Shown one piece after another: positions 22,881 through 34,651 of a stretch of 64,000 nt of DNA. The stretch lies in NCBI GenBank assembly GCA_022925895.1, contig JAKSYS010000130.1, positions 47,979 through 111,978 of the forward strand, given 5' to 3'. The position numbers were made by a program, and so were the translations under genes. Origin of the DNA: Fragilaria crotonensis (lineage: Eukaryota; Bacillariophyta; Fragilariophyceae; Fragilariales; Fragilariaceae). The notes under the pieces are model-generated. The model had not been told where the DNA came from, did not search any database, and worked only from the letters and a program-made list of their open reading frames with translations. The first letter of the stretch is position 1; each line of letters opens with the position of its first letter.

Positions 22881-23224
22881 ACACAGAATACGTTCCTACT
22901 TCCTACTAGTAGCAATGCATAAAAAAGCGAACAGTTCGTCCAACCGCCTGTTTTGTTCCTGATCGACGACATCGGGTGCCGTAATGGTGCACCGCTGACT
23001 GTTGACATCCAAACGATACAACGACGGCACATTTTTAATACATGAAATGATCCGTCACGCATGAATAAGGACCAGCGACCAGAAACCAGGAAACGGTGAG
23101 TTCCGATACAGCACAATAGTGGACGCCGCTACCAGAACGACTATACCGGTGGTAGAACGAGAGCAGGTCATCGAGAACGAATGTTTGGTAGATCCGAGTC
23201 GGTGAAATCTTGATGATCTCAAAG

Positions 23225-23850
23225 TCACCAAACGAAGCTACCGGTAGCGTTGGCTGATATGCAGTTTAGAGAAGAGAGCTTACAGGAATGCGTCAAAAGA
23301 CGGGCTCATTGTTGACTACGGTCTCGTTTGGACTTCTTCTCGTGTTGGTATCGGCAGATATCGTCATCTTAACTATCGCCGAGCATATCAGTGACAAATT
23401 CTGATCACAGGGGTCCGTTGATGCATTCATACGAGGACACAATTCTTGCTCACTACGTTACAATCGGAGTGATCAATTACAAATTTTGGATCGCAAAACG
23501 AGGACGCAGATTTTGCTCAACGGCGAAGGACGATGTGAACTGAGAGTAACTACTATTTGGACAAAGCCTTGAAATGGATCAACGGTTCATACGAAAGTAT
23601 GACGCAGGTCAACGGTTCACACAAAAGTATGAATCTGATCCATGTGCGTACCAGCAAGAGTCAAACGGATCGTTCGTACGCTTACTCCGATTTGCGAATT
23701 GTTCACAACACTTCAGTCTGGTGCATTAGAGCAAGGATCAACCCTACCATTTTGTGATTCGATCTCGAGTTGCAATTTTGCGCCCGGCCAAACTTTGCGA
23801 CTGCGGCGATATTCCACGAGTGAGTTGCGTCGTGTGCCTCGATCCTTGTC
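23225..23850 (+). promoter_or_regulatory. Duplicated 5' flank of Ank2
   Basis: Counterpart of the Ank1 5' flank. It contains an internal repeat of the ATCAACGGTTCA-type motif (three close copies at 23,578-23,645) where Ank1 has a single version. GATTTGCGAATTG occurs about 160 bp before the start codon. Confidence 0.45.
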
Positions 23851-26800
23851 ATGATGACACCAGATGAACGTCGTTTATTGATCGCTGATGCTATAGAAGG
23901 TAACATCGAAAAGGTGGATCAGTGCTTGAGAAGCAAGGCAGCTTGGTACAGTCACATAACAGACGCTCTCGACACTGCCCTCAGCCTGGCAAGTGCCTTT
24001 GGCCTTGCGGACGTTGTTTCCGAGCTATTGAAACATGACAAGGTAGATGTGAACGACAGAAATAGCCTTGACAAAACAGCATTCATTTTGGCAAGTGCGA
24101 AAGGCCATGCGGGTGTTGTTTGCGAGCTATTGAAGCATGGCATGGTAGATGTGAACGCCAAATGTAGTATTGGAAACACAGCCTTTATGTGGGCATGCTA
24201 CGAGGGCCACTTGGAAGTTGCTGTGGCGCTCTTGGACGATATGAGGGTGGATGTCAATGTCACAAATAAACGAAACCTCACGGCTTTCATTCTGGCGAGT
24301 AAAATGGGGCGCACCAGCATTGTTCGAGACCTATTGAAACACGACAACATTATTCGTTCAGGTTTCGCCCTTTCCGTGGCGAGCGAAGCAGGTCGTTTGG
24401 AAACAGTTCGCGAACTTTTGAAAGATGTCGAAATGGATGCGAACTTCAAATGTAATGCCGGAAACACGGGCCTCACTAAGGCGAGTGAAAACGGCCACAC
24501 TGACGTCGTTTCCGAGTTATTGACAGACAAGAGGGTGGATGTGAATGCCGTAAATCACATGGGCTACTCAGCACTTATCTTAGCAAGCAAACAGGGTCGT
24601 ATCAGAATTGTTCGCGAATTGTTGAAGCACGACGACATAAACGTGAACACCGGATGTAGCATTGGGAACACGGCTCTAATCCTGGCAAGTGATGCGGGTC
24701 ATGCTGACGTCGTTCACGTGTTAATGAACGACAGCAGGATCGATGTGAATGTCAAAAATGACGAAGGTTCCACGGCTCTTCTCTTGGCAAGGAAAAAGGG
24801 TCATCAAAATGGCAACATTGTTCGCGATTTATCGCAATCCACCCTCTTCTGGGCAATAACAAATGGTCATGCAGAAGTTGTTCGTGAGGTATTGAAGGAC
24901 GACGGTTTGGATGTAAATCTCAAAACACATCATGGCAAAGCACCCCTAGCCTTGGCGAGTGAAATGGTCCATTTGGAAGTCATTCGTAAGCTGTTAGAGC
25001 ATGAGCGTGTTGACGCGCATGCCAAAGATGACAATGGTTATAATTCGCACGTTTTGGCGTGTGATGTTGTCCATTTCAAGGTGGGTCGCGAGTTGACAAC
25101 GCACCACAAGGACATAACGAATGGGAATGCGAAGGATAACACTGATCGCACAGCCCAAGTCGTGGCGAGGGAAAGCGGCCGTGGAGAAGTTGCTCGCGAG
25201 TTATTACTGCATCCAGGAGAAGATGCGATTGCCAACGACGATCGTGATTGTACGGCTCTCATAATTGCGAGGCAAAAGGGACATTTTGAAGTGCTTCGTG
25301 AGCTGTTGCAACACGAGAAGGTGGATGTGAATGCCAAAGATGGCGACGGCAAGACGTCGCTCATTCTGGCGAGTGGTGTTGGCAATGTGAAGGTAGTTCG
25401 CGAGATCTTGAAGCATCAGAAGGTCGATATGAATGCGAACGATGGAACCGGTTGCACAGCTCTTATCTTTGCGAGTGAGAAAGGCCATGTTCAAGTTGTT
25501 CGCGAGTTATTGAAGCATGAGAGCGTGGATGTGAATGCCAAAACTGACGATGGTCGCACAGCCCTTGTCCTTGCTGGTTTTGGACGCCATTCAGATGCTT
25601 TCGGCGACTTATTGAAGCATGATCATATAGATGTGAATGCTAAGAGTTGCGATGGCACCACGGCCTTAATCGTGGCGTGCAGAAACGGCGACTTGGGACT
25701 TGTTCGCTGTTTGTTGAAACACAAGGATTTGGATCTGAACGCCAAAGATGACAGTGGGCATAGTGGTCTCATGCGTGCGATTGACGGTGCCCATATGAAG
25801 GTCGTTCGCAGCTTATTGAAGGACGGTCGGACGGATTTGTATGCAATAAACGACATCGGTCGCACTGCCTTCATGCGTGCGAGTGATATTGGATGTTTAC
25901 GAATTGTTCGGGAGTTGATGAATCATGGGAGCTCAAATGTGAATGCCCGCGACGACTGTGGTTGCACCGCCCTCTGTTTGGCGAGTGAGAAGAATCACGT
26001 GGCAGTTGTTCGCGAGCTGTTGAAGCATGAAGCGGTGGATGTGAATTCCGAAAACAGAGACGGTCGAACGGCACTAATCTTGGCGAGTGTTGAGGGTCAT
26101 GTGAAGGTCGTTCGAGAGTTGTTAAAGCACCAGAAGGTTGATGTGAATGCGAAAGATGACGATGGCAATACGGCTTTGATTGTGGCGAGTGAAAGGTGCC
26201 ATTTGGAGGTCGTTGCTGAGCTATTGAAGAACCATGCGGTGGATGTAGATGCCAAGAATGACGATGGTTCAACAGCACTTCACGTCGCGAGTGATCTTGG
26301 TCATGTAGAAGTTGTTTGCGATTTATTGAATCGTTCGATAATCCTCAATATCGGTGATGATGAATGCGATGGCCACGGTAGACCTCCAAGCTGGAACGAG
26401 TTCTCAGACATTGAATCGAAGTTGGTGTCAAGGGGTCAACCGGACGTGAAGGACGTAACTGAAGGCGGTCTGTCAGCATGTTTGACGTTCAGGGACGATA
26501 AATGTCTGGAAGGCGCGACCCTGCGTCGCTCATTCGCACACCTGAAAGTGGATGTGAATGCCAAGAGAGAAGATGGGGCGACCGCGCTGATCTTGGCCAG
26601 CTGCAATGGGCATGTGAAAGTGGTCGCCGAATTGTTGAAACGCCGGGATGTGGATGTGAATGCTGCAGACACCGAAGGCACCACAGCCCTTATTGGTGCA
26701 GGTGCCAAGGGCTATCTCGAAGTTGTTTGTGAGTTGTTGAAGCTCGCGACGATCACTGGCGATGTCAACCATGATACAGGCAGCACTGCAAGTGATTGGG

Positions 26801-27144
26801 AGCTGATAGGAAATAATCATTTGGATGTGCATGTCGGCCAGGAAGTCGGTAGCAACGCGCTTCGCACTGCGAGTGTCGACGTACAATTGAAAGGAGCGAC
26901 GGTGCCTGACACTGGTCGGAAGTTGGATGTGAATGCCATGAACATTGATGGAGCGACAGCTCTTTTGGTGGCGATCGGTAATGGTCATGTGAAAGTTGCT
27001 TGCGAATTGTTGAAGTGCAAGGAGGTGGATGTGAATGCGAAAACTGTTACTGGTGAGACGGGCAAAGTTTCGGCCAGTCGGGATTGCCATGCAGACATCA
27101 TTTGTGTGTTGCAGGAGAACGAGAATGCTGTAGTCAGTGTTTGA
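23851..27144 (+). CDS. Giant ankyrin-repeat protein Ank2, 1,097 residues
   Basis: Intact paralogue of Ank1. After a short N-terminus (MMTPDERRLLIADAIEGNIE) it consists of about thirty ankyrin repeats of roughly 33 residues, each ending near D-V-N-A-K. Several repeats in the middle are degenerate (25,020-25,260), where the L-L-K-H core is lost. A non-repeat segment at 26,330-26,520 and an acidic linker near 26,760-26,920 are shared with Ank1, so the architecture predates the duplication. No signal peptide, membrane segment or catalytic domain. Start: the ATG that aligns with Ank1, Ank3 and Ank4 (23,851 or the adjacent 23,854). A soluble binding scaffold is inferred from the family. Confidence 0.88.
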   Translation: MMTPDERRLLIADAIEGNIEKVDQCLRSKAAWYSHITDALDTALSLASAFGLADVVSELLKHDKVDVNDRNSLDKTAFILASAKGHAGVVCELLKHGMVDVNAKCSIGNTAFMWACYEGHLEVAVALLDDMRVDVNVTNKRNLTAFILASKMGRTSIVRDLLKHDNIIRSGFALSVASEAGRLETVRELLKDVEMDANFKCNAGNTGLTKASENGHTDVVSELLTDKRVDVNAVNHMGYSALILASKQGRIRIVRELLKHDDINVNTGCSIGNTALILASDAGHADVVHVLMNDSRIDVNVKNDEGSTALLLARKKGHQNGNIVRDLSQSTLFWAITNGHAEVVREVLKDDGLDVNLKTHHGKAPLALASEMVHLEVIRKLLEHERVDAHAKDDNGYNSHVLACDVVHFKVGRELTTHHKDITNGNAKDNTDRTAQVVARESGRGEVARELLLHPGEDAIANDDRDCTALIIARQKGHFEVLRELLQHEKVDVNAKDGDGKTSLILASGVGNVKVVREILKHQKVDMNANDGTGCTALIFASEKGHVQVVRELLKHESVDVNAKTDDGRTALVLAGFGRHSDAFGDLLKHDHIDVNAKSCDGTTALIVACRNGDLGLVRCLLKHKDLDLNAKDDSGHSGLMRAIDGAHMKVVRSLLKDGRTDLYAINDIGRTAFMRASDIGCLRIVRELMNHGSSNVNARDDCGCTALCLASEKNHVAVVRELLKHEAVDVNSENRDGRTALILASVEGHVKVVRELLKHQKVDVNAKDDDGNTALIVASERCHLEVVAELLKNHAVDVDAKNDDGSTALHVASDLGHVEVVCDLLNRSIILNIGDDECDGHGRPPSWNEFSDIESKLVSRGQPDVKDVTEGGLSACLTFRDDKCLEGATLRRSFAHLKVDVNAKREDGATALILASCNGHVKVVAELLKRRDVDVNAADTEGTTALIGAGAKGYLEVVCELLKLATITGDVNHDTGSTASDWELIGNNHLDVHVGQEVGSNALRTASVDVQLKGATVPDTGRKLDVNAMNIDGATALLVAIGNGHVKVACELLKCKEVDVNAKTVTGETGKVSASRDCHADIICVLQENENAVVSV

Positions 27145-28816
27145 ATTTGACGACAATCACGGCGCTGAGTGTTTGGTGTTTTCTTTCATGACAGGAGGTG
27201 AGCTTCCATTTATGCGTTGCTTTTTATTCGAATAAGGATAAGTTAGAGGTTAATGGAATTGGAGGAAGGTATCTTCCGTTTGGAGGTTACTGGCGCTTTT
27301 TTGGTCGGGCATTGGGGCAGCGCAAAACCCCGAATGTGCTTGAAAATGCATGCAGTAACTAACTCTTTTAATGAACGGCATCACTACACAAATCAGTCTC
27401 CATCAAGTCACTCTAGCAGTGCTCAATATGATGTGGTTGTCGACTGATGCATTAGCGATCAAGGGTCCCAAGTCCGTGGTTGTCAGAGCTGTTTCAGTCT
27501 TTGATTCGTTACTGCTTTTGCTCGTACATGTCCAACAAGAGCACTTAATTAACTTATGGGGAGTGTGTCGGCGTTGTTCGCGAGCATTGATCGTAATCGT
27601 AATCAGAACTGGCGTATGCGGCGCTTCGGGTGCCCTTCCTCGGATAGACCCGCGCAGTGCGCAGGAGTTGTCACCGCTGTAGCTCCGGACGACCACCCAG
27701 GCACTTCGTGCACGTAGGGCGCATCGACAACATCACCCTTATCCAACGCAATGTTGTCGTCTATAGTATACAAGATGTACACTGGCGCTTTCTTGGGGTC
27801 TGCGGTCTACGGCTTCCAACTGCTTCGGTCCGTTAAAGCTGTCACAGGCCCGTCGCAGATTTTGAAATGAGTCAAGATAGCACCTTAAGGTGACCAGAAT
27901 GTGGAGTAACTACCGGCTCGATACGTTCGACGATCGACTCTCGACCGTTAGCAGTTGGTTGTCACTATGATATGCTATAAATAAATGTTCCATGAAACCG
28001 GGCGACGTCGAGGGTCTCGAGTCTCGACATGACAGAAAAAGACCCGATTTCATCACGCACCTCCATTGGCTCATGCACTGGTAGCAGGTATGATACCACT
28101 ACTAGCTACTAGCGACTCAACAATCGACAGTACAACAGAATTTTTTTTGCATTCTCCTGAGTGGATACAGTAGTACCTAGCACTGTAACCACTTCCTAGA
28201 ATTCTCCCTCCTCCCAGCTCCCAGGACCCAGGTACATACTGTACTACTCCACCGTACAATACTGTACTCTAGCCATAGATTCTCTTCTGAAGTACCTGGT
28301 ACTAGTACTAGTACTCCTCCCTCTGTCCCATAAAAAACACACCAGAGATATCACTACTTAGAAAAAATTCTGGCATTCTCCCGAAACGTCAGGTCATTCA
28401 AATAAACGTAAATGAAAGCTACCGATTCATGTATAGGTTTATATATCGGCTTTTTGATTTGAATGTTCATTTTTCAATTTCAAAGTCAGAAAAATCAGCC
28501 CATTCAAGTTTTCGGGTGAAATAACCTTAAAGATGGACATTTGAGTACCCGAACTTAACGAATCATCTCTTCGTCTTGTGTTGACGAGGGAAGTGCAACA
28601 TCAAGTCAAGTCGTGAAGACACAATGCAAAGAACGTATTGCAAATCAAAAGTACTTAGGGTTTTGGAGAAACGGGGAAATAACCGCCACGCGCAATTTTT
28701 TTATTCACAACGCGCCAGCATGGTCAGCACGTAGGATTGATATCATTTTCTACACCAGAATGACTGATTGTAACGGTGAAAACGTGTTCTCGTTAAAAGT
28801 TCTGGGAGGTTTCTTA
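27145..28816. other. Intergenic, Ank2 3' flank then unannotated sequence
   Basis: The first about 370 bp match the Ank1 3' flank. The rest holds no supported gene; GTAC-type palindromes cluster at 28,080-28,320. Confidence 0.45.
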
Positions 28817-29497
28817 GAGCAAGTCTTATCATGGGGTTAAATTTTTGACATTTTAACCCCTGGGGTCTAAAGTTTAGATCCTCCACGTCGAACGAAAAAA
28901 AGCAAGTCTTATCATTTTTAACTTGATAACTCAAACCCTTTTGAAGAACAGTGTATGTTAAAATCAAGAATCGAGCTCCCCTTGTATACTCATCACTCAT
29001 CACTCGTCAACAACGACAACATTGCCACGGCAAATTTGATTGCCGAAGCAAATCACACCCACAGGAGACTGATGACCATGGGGTGAGCATTGTGGAAAGA
29101 CAATGGAACAAAATCAACAGGAGTGCTCACATCTCTGCTCCTGAGAATGCGTTGTGGAGGTGACATTGTTGTGTATGCAGTACTAGTACTAGTCGTATGC
29201 ATACATGTAGTGATGTGTGACATCCACACCGTGCCTTGACGAGCAGAATTCGTGCCCAAAAAAAAAGGGGATAGTGGTATATACATGGCGTAGGAAATGC
29301 GTAGATGATTTAGACCCCGAGGGGTCTAAACTTTGACCCTGGGGTCAAATTCGCTGAATTTAGACCCGGGATTAAAAAATAGACCCCAGGGGGTCAAATT
29401 CAAGATCCTAAAAAATGACTTATACCCTCCCATAAGACTTGCTTTTTTGATTTTTTTTCGATTCGGGACTGACTTAACCCCATGATAAGACATGCTC
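28817..29497. mobile_element. 681-bp MITE with TTA target duplication
   Basis: Inverted termini: left GAGCAAGTCTTATCATGGGG, right CCCCATGATAAGACATGCTC (one mismatch over about 23 bp), flanked on both sides by TTA (28,814-28,816 and 29,498-29,500). The interior has further G/C-run palindromes around GACCCC...GGGGTC but no coding capacity. The 3-bp TTA duplication suggests a PIF/Harbinger-type mobiliser, although the termini differ from the element at 16,974. Confidence 0.75.
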
Positions 29498-30126
29498 TTA
29501 TGGGACAGAGTACTCCAGTACAACAGTACAGCGTGCTCCCCACACGAGAAATGTTGAAGGCAACAAATGAGTTGGTGCGATTGAATTGTCTTCTCAACCC
29601 GAACCTGGACAGGTTGGCCCGGCATCGGGGTTAATTGACATTTTCCAAAACGTCCAACGTGTTGACGAGTGTGCGACGTACTCGGCGTATGCATATATAC
29701 ATAACCCCGGACATGAAAATTACTAGGACAAAAAAAAGGACAAATTTTCATGACGCTCGCTAACTCCCAATTTCTAAAACGAAGAGAATCGTAGTCGTAC
29801 AAGTTGTTCGCAACTTCATGAGCTTTCTAAATCTGTCCTACTTTTGTGATACGGCCTGAAATTGGTGAAGTTATGATGACACAAAGAGAGACCTTTTTTT
29901 CGAGCTCATAGAAATTTTTGTCCTAGAAAAAATCGTCAATTTAAGGACAAATTCCGCAAAAATTCTCCATACAAAAATCGATCTTGAGATTTTTACGCGG
30001 TAAAACCCCGTGTTAAATCACAACTTCACCATGACGATCACCGCTATCTCTGAATTTACCAACAACACCTCTGTTTTTCATTACAAACATGTCCTCCTTG
30101 TACTTCTTACTGGTACGGTAATCTTA

Positions 30127-31678
30127 CTACACATGAGTTCTCTGACTTTCGGTCAACCTAGTTACGTCTCCAGATTCTATATACGATAAGACTGGATCGT
30201 CGTCAATGGCGTACCGGATCGTGGCGTCTTTACGACGTTTTGTGATTAACGTGTAGCGCCCTGGACCCAAGGATTCATCTGTTGTATGCATAAGTACAAC
30301 CCGACCCAATCCACTCCTGTGCGCCAAGGCAAACTGCCTGTTTCGTCCTAAGTTTCGGACTGCCCAATACGATGCCGTTGTGCCCTTCTCTTGAATAAGC
30401 CGACGTGAAGGGCCCGGATGCTGGTCGAACGTGAAGGGAAACGATTTCATGCGCCGAGATGTGCCCACGAGCACGGCACCCTTCTCGATGGCAAAGGAGT
30501 TCACTTCACCTTCAACACCACCATAGCCTCTGTCCCAGAAAAATTTGGTCCTATTCAGGGAGATCTGTGACTCAATCGAAGCTCCAGACAATGCGAGAAG
30601 GAGTATCTTCACACAATCAATCGTAGATTCTTTTCTTGACGCCACATGGCCACCACAGTACAAAGATGTACAATTGGACACAGCGCCATGGTGGATGACG
30701 CCCAAACCCTTGTTCGGGTTGTTTGTCTGCGAGTACCCTTCCAAAACAACTTTTCTTGATCGAAGTCGCAGGAGATCGTCGTCAAGTCCAATGTCAGTCG
30801 TACCAGGAATGAATGCAAGTTCGGCGCAAGTCCTGCGCACAATTGCCATGGCAGTCGCCAATTCCCTGTTGTGTGACATTGGTGGCTGCCAGACTCCAAG
30901 TGACAAACAATCTAGGGTACGATGTGTCGAACCACACAATTGCACTGGTGGAGCACGGCTGCTGGCAGCATTGAGCCCTCTCAGTATTTGCGCATAGCGA
31001 GATTGGCTCATGCCAGAGGCAGAGGAAGGGAAGTTCGAGATGTTTCCAGGATCGAAGAACATAGAGGGGGACACCTGGAAGCAGGAGAACAAAAGCAAAA
31101 GGGCAAAGGCAATGAGTCTGCAAGAAGATTAAGCAGCAGTGGCCTCAACGTCCAGTTCTTACTTTGTAAAAGGAAAGCATGAGCTCAACACGGATGAATG
31201 CAATTACATCAGAGCTCGATACAGCGTCGTCGCTACTCATGTTCGTATTTATGTAAGCCTTCATGTATCCGAGAAAGTGGGGATCCATGAAGGCTTTCAA
31301 ACATTCACCAGGAGAGATTTGACGAACATTCCGGTGGCGCTTCCCATATATCTTGCGTTTGACCTTCAGAAGCACAGTAGGGACTTCCTGTCGAGCCCTC
31401 TCAAGCAAACGCTTGTCAACACCACCATCAATGGAGATGGAAATGTTGGGTGCATCAGGACCGCTGAGGTACGTCCAGCCTTGACTGACATGATCTCGAC
31501 CATTGTTCCTCCCACCAAGATTTGGTCCGGAGTCAAGATCATCATCGCTATCAGCATCTTCGTCGTCGTTGTCACTCACGTACGCACTCAGATCAAACAT
31601 GGTGTCAATCATGTTGTTGTCAACATCTTCAACACCTCCCATGAGAGGATTGACATCTTCTTGGTCTTCATCATCCAT
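30127..31678 (-). CDS. PiggyBac-like transposase (DDE_Tnp_1_7 type), two exons
   Basis: Exon 1 is 31,678-31,163 and exon 2 is 31,074-30,127, giving 487 residues. The intron (31,162-31,075, 88 bp) begins GTAAGAAC and ends CTTCCAG, is phase 0, and joins MLSFYK to VSPSMFFDPGN. The N-terminus is acidic (SDNDDEDADSDDDLDSG), as in piggyBac proteins. Exon 1 ends in a helical segment (CLKAFMDPHFLGYMKAYINT). Exon 2 carries LDDDLLRLRSRKVV, NNPNKGLGVIHHGAVSN and FFWDRGYGGVEGEV, which resemble the first and second catalytic-Asp regions of the family. The third acidic residue and the C-terminal Cys-rich domain were not located. The family assignment is by motif only. Confidence 0.55.
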
Positions 31679-32142
31679 GATGAACCTGTGTGTTCTGCAG
31701 GTGACAGGTAAGTTACTTCTGGGATGATGACATGCATTGTAATCGGAGAACAAGTCTTGAAAGGAAGTTTCATGTCGTGTTTATCGCCAAAAATTTGCGC
31801 AACGACCATGCCCTGATATTGGAATAACGTACCAACCCGTCAATCAACATCAAAACTGGATTTCATACGCGTAAACAAGTGTACGATGGAGGTTCTGTGG
31901 GTACTTGAAGAGCACTCCGTGATGCACAGCGACTAAGCCAGGAAGATAGAAGTGATCTCATCGATGTTAACAAGGTGATCGTCGTGTTAAAGTTCATTAA
32001 CCCGTGATTTTAAGGTTAATTTTTGTCCTCTCAAATCTTACCAATAGCGACCAAAGGGTAAATGACCCAAAGCGCGCGCTCAGTAACGGTCGCGAACACC
32101 TCTAAGTATTGCGTTTTCTTAAGTAAATGCATCCTGCCGTAG

Positions 32143-32249
32143 TTTTGCACCGAGTCGAGTTATGCGTTAGCCAGTGTAATGACAGCTTCCTACACGGTAT
32201 GGGAAGCTCCCATTACAACGGCTAACGCGTAACTCGCCTGGGTGCAAAA
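32143..32249. repeat. Subterminal hairpin of E2
   Basis: TTTTGCACC...GCGTTAGCC...AGCTTCC is followed about 10 bp later by its near-complement ending GGGTGCAAAA. The arms are about 48 bp with some mismatches. E1 has a hairpin at the same place with a different stem sequence. Confidence 0.75.
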
Positions 32250-32547
32250 GTAGGTTTTGACTCAAATTCCTGAAGTCATCGTTAATTTATTGATACATCC
32301 GGGTTTTCAAAAGATTTCTCGTACATCTTGTACGTGAGGGTCATTAACGAAGATACGCGTTTGATTCTAGATGTAGTACGTATCCTTACGTGCACGGCGT
32401 ACCCATGCATGCAAATCAGCACGAAACACTCTCACAACAAACGAAAGAAAGCTGTCACCATCCGGTGTCTAATCCGTCTCTTCTTGCTTTGGTGCACCTG
32501 CTCCTGCATACCAAGCCAACACTTTGTTCGTCTTTGCTGCTAGTGGC

Positions 32548-33200
32548 ATGGTCCAAACACGATAGGGTCATGCTGTTGTTTTCTGCATAGAAGCATCGTA
32601 TGGGCGTGCAGCACGCAACGAATCGACACGGAAGCGCACGAATGGAATTGACCCAAACGTCCATGCGAGAATTCAGCGCTGACAACAGTTTCACAAGTAC
32701 ACCACCACAAAGGACACCAAGAAAAACACGAGCTCAAATTCGGCAAGAAGAAGAATTGTCCACTCTGCCCAGTACTCTGAATCGAGTGCTGGGAAGGACT
32801 CCTCCAACTAAAACAGAGCGACTGCTCAGAGGGAAGAGGAAGCCAACATGTTCCGACTACGGGATTGCCTGCCACTTTTTGTTTCAAGGAAATGGCTTCT
32901 TCTTTTGTCATCCTTGCGATTTGTGGGACTTGCTCCCGCCTGAAGTCATCTAGACTGTCAGCAAGACTAGATTGCAGCCAGGCAGTCGGTGGCAGCAGCA
33001 ATCGTGAGTTTTCCTACAAACAAGAAGGATTCAGACAGTGAGGATGGCAGTGTTAGTAGTTCAAGTATCATGGGCGAGGATGAACATGAAGGACAACAAG
33101 GTGTAGTAGCAGCATACAACCGTGAACTCTCATCGACAACCCAATGCCGCAGAACTATTGCACACCACAAGCCGCATCGGAAGAGGATGTTTACGATTAA
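32548..33200 (+). pseudogene. E2 gene A remnant (internally deleted, nonsense at codon 6)
   Basis: Starts MVQTR like gene A of E1 but meets TAG at codon 6. The sequence continues in frame-related fashion (EASYGRAAR; then from the ATG at 32,600 in another frame) through the Cys-containing segment KPTCSDYGIACHFLF and CHPCDLWDLLPPE, which aligns with CSDFGKTRHFAF and CNACDLWDALPPD of E1. Some 80 codons later it ends in EEDVYD, the same terminus as QDDVYD of E1. The whole catalytic core (about 850 residues) is absent. Confidence 0.75.
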
Positions 33201-33221
33201 GTGTATTAGTAGTATGCATGT

Positions 33222-34651
33222 CTATCCATTTATTCTCTGTTGAATCAACTCTTTCGTCAATAGAATGTCAAACAACTTCTCGTTTCCGAAGAGATCATTG
33301 TTATGACGTGGATAAACACACTTGCCATGAACGTTACTGGAGTCCAACTTAATCACCCTATAGAGGCAACCGTCAGCATCCATGAACTCGCTGCCGGCCA
33401 TAATTTCCATATCCATATCCTCACCCTCATTTGACGAATCTTCATCATAACCCTCTTGTTCATTCAAGTGTGTTGTGGAATAGAAACTCCGCCGACAGAT
33501 TAAGGATGCAAGCAATGGATCACAACCATCAAGACTGCCTGAGTATGCATATCGGCTGTACCGAATTGTGATGAACAGCTCGCATGTACCATCATACTCT
33601 AGGTCAACGCCATCGCGGATAGTCATGGGGTTGAACTCCGGTTCACAATCATCCGATCCACACACCACATTTATTACGTCATTCTTCCAAAGCGTTTTTG
33701 GCGAGGATACTCTTGAAGACGACATCGCTGTCCTGCAGTAACGGACTCTCCGAAGATTTTGGACAGGTGTCGAAGATGTGTCTTCGTTTCGAATCGCATG
33801 ACACTGCAGACCTTTCTAACCCTCGCAGCTTTAATGACAAGTCCACTTTCGGTCACTCTGTAGACACGAACTCTAGATGATGAACCACAAGCAGAATCAC
33901 CGAATATGTGGCTGAATTGCCGATCAAGAAAACCCCATGTCTCGGACGTGATGTTTGTAAGACGACCTCGTTCCCTCCCAAAGAGACCTTGTTGTTGCGA
34001 ATAGCGGCCCAAAAGCCTCATTATCTCCATTTTAATTGATATCAAATTATTCCACACCCGATGAGCAAAACAGTCATGGTAGCGTGATTTTCGGTAATTC
34101 GAAGGGAATGGAAGGCAATACCCCTCTGGCACCTCTGTCAGCACAGACCGAGGTGAAGCTGCTGGATCAAATCTAAATCGCAATAGAAATGCCATGTACA
34201 TTCCCTGGCATGTGAAGAACAGACTTGATGGATCCTGAAGTGATGACATTGTGAAGACAAAAGACAAGTTCACAACATCACTTGCTGGAACCACACGTAG
34301 CTCGGTTGTCTGTACTATCTCTGTCAAGTGCCTTAAATGATTTTCGTTCAGCACGTTGGGGTACAGGAGGCCCTCGGTCTGTTGGACCTCTTTTAAGAAC
34401 CTGAAGATATTGACGCTGACAGATGATGGATTGGTGCTCACCAGAGCTACAACTCTTGCAACGACTTCCGTCCCGTCCTCCATCGCGTTGATTGACCTTG
34501 CCATACTACGAGTAGGCATGCCACTGCTTATACCCTCCAGAAGCACAAATGTACCAGGGTGGAGATCGGCCTTGAGCACATCTGAATAGAAGGGAGCTCC
34601 TTCACAAAGCGGTTCAGCCAGATCCCAGGAGGTAGCAGCAGGCTCAACCAT
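33222..34651 (-). pseudogene. E2 gene B, one-base frameshift
   Basis: Homologous along its length to gene B of E1 (52,174-53,577). Shared stretches are NENHLRHL-EIVQT-E, LEMTRLLGRYS-QQGL (IMEIMRLLGRYSQQQGL here), GQRCRL and NDVINVVCGSDD. The frame from ATG 34,651 stops at 33,674, while the conserved reading resumes from 33,725 in another frame; compared with E1 one base is missing near 33,705-33,710. The product has no recognised domain. Confidence 0.75.

Noticed and set aside
26530-27156. Minus-strand open frame of 208 codons opposite Ank2 (similar ones opposite Ank1, Ank3 and the DIRS ORFs)
   Set aside because: They arise from the biased codon pattern of the sense-strand ankyrin repeats; their protein sequence follows the repeat period and has no independent motif.
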